64,000 nt of DNA from Coxiellaceae bacterium (GTDB taxonomy: Bacteria; Pseudomonadota; Gammaproteobacteria; Coxiellales; Coxiellaceae), in assembly GCA_011523685.1 (NCBI GenBank), contig WTGG01000023.1:124001-188000 (forward strand), given 5' to 3'. The notes under the pieces are model-generated. The model searched no databases, was not told the origin of the DNA, and saw only the letters and a list, made by a program, of their open reading frames with translations. Shown in pieces: positions 61,581-64,000 of this stretch (positions within the stretch are counted from its first letter, which is position 1; each line of letters opens with the position of its first letter). A program made the translations under genes and the position numbers.

Positions 61581-62465
61581 ATGGGAAATCCTAAATTAGA
61601 TGATTTTTTATTGTTCTCCAAAGTCGTAGAAATGAAAAACTTTTCTAAAACTGCTGAGCAGCTGGGTATGGTAAAATCCATGATCAGTAAGCGCATTAGT
61701 CGATTAGAAAAACAATTAGGCGTTCGTTTATTGCATCGAAGTACTCGCAGTATGTCGCTGACGGAATATGGCGCAACACTCTATGAATATACACAACGTA
61801 TCGAAGAAGAAGTGAATGATGCTGTAGAAGCTATGACCCTCGGTCAGCATCAGCCCAAGGGTCGTTTAAAAGTTGTTGTGCCTCATAGTTTTGGTGATTA
61901 CTATCTATCACAGTTAGTAGCTCGGTTTGTTGAACAGTTTCCGGATTTACATGTTGAGATAGAATTGAGCGCGGGTTTTCCAAATTTAACCGATTCAGGT
62001 TTTGATTTGGCTATTCATGTTGGGGAGCCGCCTGCAACTAATGATATGTCTAAGCTCATTGGTTGGCATAAGAGTGTTATTTGTGCATCAAATGATTATT
62101 TTAAGCGCAAGGGTGTTCCTACCTCAATATATGATTTGCAATACCATAATTGCTTAGTGCAGCGAAATTTACCCAATGGTAATGTTTGGAGTTTTTCATT
62201 CCAAAAGAAAAAGCATCAGGTTTCTGTGAGTGGTAATTTTGTTTCTAATAGCCCTCAGTCATTGAAGCATGCGGCTATGAGTGGTTTGGGTGTCGTGATG
62301 TTGCCTGATTATATGGTGAAAAATGAAGTGGCTGACGGCGCTCTTCAGGTTATTTTTCATGATTACTGCCCACAAAATATAGGCCTGTATGCTGTATTCC
62401 CATATACGAAGCATATTTCACCGAAACTACGTGTTTTTCTCGATTTTTTATCTAAAAACCTCTAA
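61581..62465 (+). CDS. LysR-family transcriptional regulator
   Basis: A 294-residue regulator. The N-terminal winged helix has LDDFLLFSKVVEMKNFSKTAEQLGMVKSMISKRISRLEKQLG, read in conserved pieces F-x-x-V-x3-K-x-F-S-x-A-A-type and LGVRLLHRSTRSMSLTE. The effector domain runs from about 90 to the end, with GRLKVVVPHSFGDYYL and LVARFVEQFPDLHVEIEL typical of the CrgA/AaeR branch. The target is unknown; LysR proteins usually control a divergent gene, but the upstream 500 bases are empty. AGGAAG precedes the ATG. Confidence 0.92.
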   Translation: MGNPKLDDFLLFSKVVEMKNFSKTAEQLGMVKSMISKRISRLEKQLGVRLLHRSTRSMSLTEYGATLYEYTQRIEEEVNDAVEAMTLGQHQPKGRLKVVVPHSFGDYYLSQLVARFVEQFPDLHVEIELSAGFPNLTDSGFDLAIHVGEPPATNDMSKLIGWHKSVICASNDYFKRKGVPTSIYDLQYHNCLVQRNLPNGNVWSFSFQKKKHQVSVSGNFVSNSPQSLKHAAMSGLGVVMLPDYMVKNEVADGALQVIFHDYCPQNIGLYAVFPYTKHISPKLRVFLDFLSKNL

Positions 62466-62516
62466 TTATCTTATATTAATCATAGGGTTGTTGGGTATGC
62501 CTTTTAGGTCGTATTA

Positions 62517-62525
62517 TGATATAAT
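62517..62525 (+). promoter_or_regulatory. Extended -10 promoter of the Bax-inhibitor-1 gene
   Basis: TGA precedes a perfect TATAAT, an extended -10 element, 63 bases before the start codon. A small inverted repeat (CCGGA / TCCGG) lies in the resulting leader. Confidence 0.6.
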
Positions 62526-62588
62526 ATTGGCCCAATGTGCCGGAGTTATGGCAATTCCGGTTGGTAAATTTTTAAAGAGGTTACTGTT

Positions 62589-63299
62589 ATGACACAATTA
62601 TCATCTTCTCATAGTCAATTTGGTGTAAAAAACGCCGCTTTATCTCAGTTCATGAGTAAGGTATACACCTGGATGACATTAGGTATTTTGCTCTCTGGTT
62701 TGGTTGCTTTCATGATTAACAGCAATGCTGGTTTGCAGGCAGCTATTTTGTCTAACCCCGTCGTGTTTAATACGTTACTGATTGCTCAGTTGATCTGCGT
62801 TTTAACCTTCGTATTTATTCAGCAACGTTGCAGTGTAAAAACGTCGATCTTGTTGTATTTAGGGTACTCTGCTTTAACGGGTGTCACTTTCGCGGCCGTC
62901 TTTTTAATCTATACACAACAATCCATTGCGTCTGCATTTTTAGCTACATCAGGTAGTTTCTTAGGGTTAAGTCTTTATGGGTACACCACGCAGCGTGACT
63001 TAGGACCGATTGGAACTTTTTGTTTTATGGGACTAATCGGTATGATTATTGTTTCAGTGCTTGGTTTTTTCTTCCCTTCCATAATGGGTGGAACAACGCA
63101 GATGTTATTGGGCGCTGTTGGTGTTTTAGTATTTGCCGGTTTAACAGCTTATGATACGCAACGTATTAAAATGTCATTTTCTCCAGAAGCTCCAATTGAT
63201 GTTCAAGGTAAAATGGTCATCAGCGGTGCGTTGAGCTTGTATTTAAATTTCATCAACTTGTTCTTAAGTTTCTTACGCTTATTCGGTAATCGTAACTAA
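62589..63299 (+). CDS. Bax inhibitor-1 family membrane protein (YccA/YbhL type)
   Basis: A 236-residue inner-membrane protein with seven hydrophobic helices after a ~25-residue polar N terminus. Family sequences include QFMSKVYTWMTLGILLSG at the start, SALTGVTFAAVFLIY, LTAYDTQRIK and the closing GALSLYLNFINLFLSFLRLFGNRN. In E. coli YccA interacts with the FtsH protease; related proteins are pH-sensitive channels. AAAGAGG precedes the ATG. Confidence 0.95.
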   Translation: MTQLSSSHSQFGVKNAALSQFMSKVYTWMTLGILLSGLVAFMINSNAGLQAAILSNPVVFNTLLIAQLICVLTFVFIQQRCSVKTSILLYLGYSALTGVTFAAVFLIYTQQSIASAFLATSGSFLGLSLYGYTTQRDLGPIGTFCFMGLIGMIIVSVLGFFFPSIMGGTTQMLLGAVGVLVFAGLTAYDTQRIKMSFSPEAPIDVQGKMVISGALSLYLNFINLFLSFLRLFGNRN

Positions 63300-63319
63300 G
63301 TTACAGATTAAACGTGTCC

Positions 63320-63344
63320 AAGGCGCCAATTTGGCGCCTTTTTT
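63320..63344 (+). terminator. Rho-independent terminator after the Bax-inhibitor-1 gene
   Basis: AGGCGCCA and TGGCGCCT pair almost without a loop interruption (AAT/TT in the centre) and are followed by a run of T. Stable GC-rich stem 21 bases after the stop codon. Confidence 0.95.
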
Positions 63345-63859
63345 AATGGTGAAAGATGCCTTTACTATTTAGAGATTTAGAATAATTAGTCATTAAGACG
63401 AATGACTCTTTTGATGGCGTTCATTCTTATTCTTGTTATTTTAATTCAGTGTTTATTTGTCAAAAAACGCAAGTGATTTAAGTGTTGATGAATGTATTCT
63501 TCTCCATTTAAATAAATGGGGTAAAGATGGTCCTTAGGATGAAACATATCAAATACGTTGTATGACGTAGTTAGTGTGCAAATAGTCACGGATAATTTTT
63601 TTGATACTTTCAAGCTAAAATAAAGATATTGCGAGCATGATGGAGCTTGATTTTTTTCTTAAGTCACGATTAGTTAATGACGGTGGTTGGTGATTTTTTA
63701 GGCGATTCGGACAGTCTTGTTTTTATATCCTTTTGAAAGTAAATCCATTTTTTTATGGTAATAGATTTTATCAATAACGCTTATTGGATTTACTGATTAG
63801 TTAAATCGTGATTTCTCTACTATGATGGCCTCGTTAATATGAATAGAGAGAATTGAAAA
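63345..63859. other. AT-rich intergenic stretch
   Basis: About 515 bases with no convincing full-length gene. It holds a possible 24-residue hydrophobic peptide frame listed separately, and a possible -10 (TATGAT, 63821-63826) before the last gene. The rest shows no recognisable feature. Confidence 0.6.
63402..63476 (+). CDS. Possible 24-residue membrane peptide
   Basis: A short frame encodes one hydrophobic helix (LLMAFILILVILIQCLF) ending in VKKRK. This is the shape of small membrane proteins and type I toxin peptides. No strong ribosome site is seen (AAGACGA), so chance in AT-rich DNA is a serious alternative. Confidence 0.22.
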   Translation: MTLLMAFILILVILIQCLFVKKRK

Positions 63860-64000
63860 ATGGCACAAGAAAGTAGCGATATGTTAGAAGAGCGGTTGTT
63901 AATACAAGCATCGGCGCAAGATACGCAAAAAAGTCGGGTTAAATGGTATAGTGAAGTGGGTTTTGTGCCTATTTTATGTTTCGCTATGGCAAATGCGATA
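63860..64000 (+). CDS. N-terminal part of a probable membrane protein, cut by the window edge
   Basis: The first 47 residues are visible: a charged N terminus (SSDMLEERLLIQASAQ) followed by the beginning of a hydrophobic segment (VGFVPILCFAMANAI). GAGAGAATTG precedes the ATG. The family cannot be told from this piece. Confidence 0.6.
   Translation, partial: MAQESSDMLEERLLIQASAQDTQKSRVKWYSEVGFVPILCFAMANAI

Overview
The window is 64 kb of a low-GC (roughly 40 % by eye) gammaproteobacterial chromosome. It carries core blocks that usually lie near the replication origin: dnaA-dnaN-recF-gyrB, mnmG, rsmG-parA-parB, the full atp operon and glmU. A Com1-like DsbA protein, a large tail-anchored effector-like protein, a small secreted protein resembling the Coxiella/Legionella EirA family and a candidate CsrA-sponge RNA together suggest a host-associated relative of Legionella or Coxiella. 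That placement is inference from gene content, not a phylogeny.

Layout. 0-7.2 kb is accessory: a 756-residue unrecognised protein with one C-terminal membrane segment, a PAS-PAS hybrid sensor kinase, and an ATP-grasp ligase overlapping a membrane exporter. 7.3-16.4 kb (minus) is a core block, ftsY-ftsE-ftsX-rpoH-com1-glyQ-glyS-rsmB. 16.5-21.1 kb (plus) holds an M16 protease pair, rsmD and gdhA. 21.1-22.1 kb is an AT-rich patch with two small unknown genes and a hexanucleotide repeat. 22.1-28.4 kb (minus) is dnaA-dnaN-recF-gyrB, with two parS-like palindromes inside recF and a DnaA box just upstream of gyrB. 28.6-30.6 kb is yqgE-ruvX-pyrB. 30.8-36.2 kb (plus) is pckA-yggS-yggT, trxA, rho and an atypical OmpR-type regulator. 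36.3-42.6 kb (minus) is a PlsC-like acyltransferase, hemC, a YqfO-like gene, hemD, hemX and hemY. 42.7-51.6 kb (plus) is tdk, an MFS transporter, a lytic transglycosylase, mnmG, then an insertion (a probably frameshifted gene and a divergent GntR regulator), then rsmG-parA-parB. 51.7-60.9 kb is atpIBEFHAGDC, glmU and rsmE. 61-64 kb holds a small RNA gene, a LysR regulator, a Bax-inhibitor-1 family gene and the start of one more gene.

The most interesting item is an approximately 88-nt intergenic RNA after rsmE. Three successive hairpins each present a GGA motif in the loop (AAGGA, ATGGA, AAGGA), and a strong Rho-independent terminator follows. This is the architecture of RsmX/Y/Z-type RNAs that titrate CsrA/RsmA. 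Other points for follow-up are the parS sites beside the origin genes, the sensor/ligase/exporter cassette, paired palindromic repeats upstream of the GntR regulator, and the frameshifted gene that separates mnmG from rsmG.
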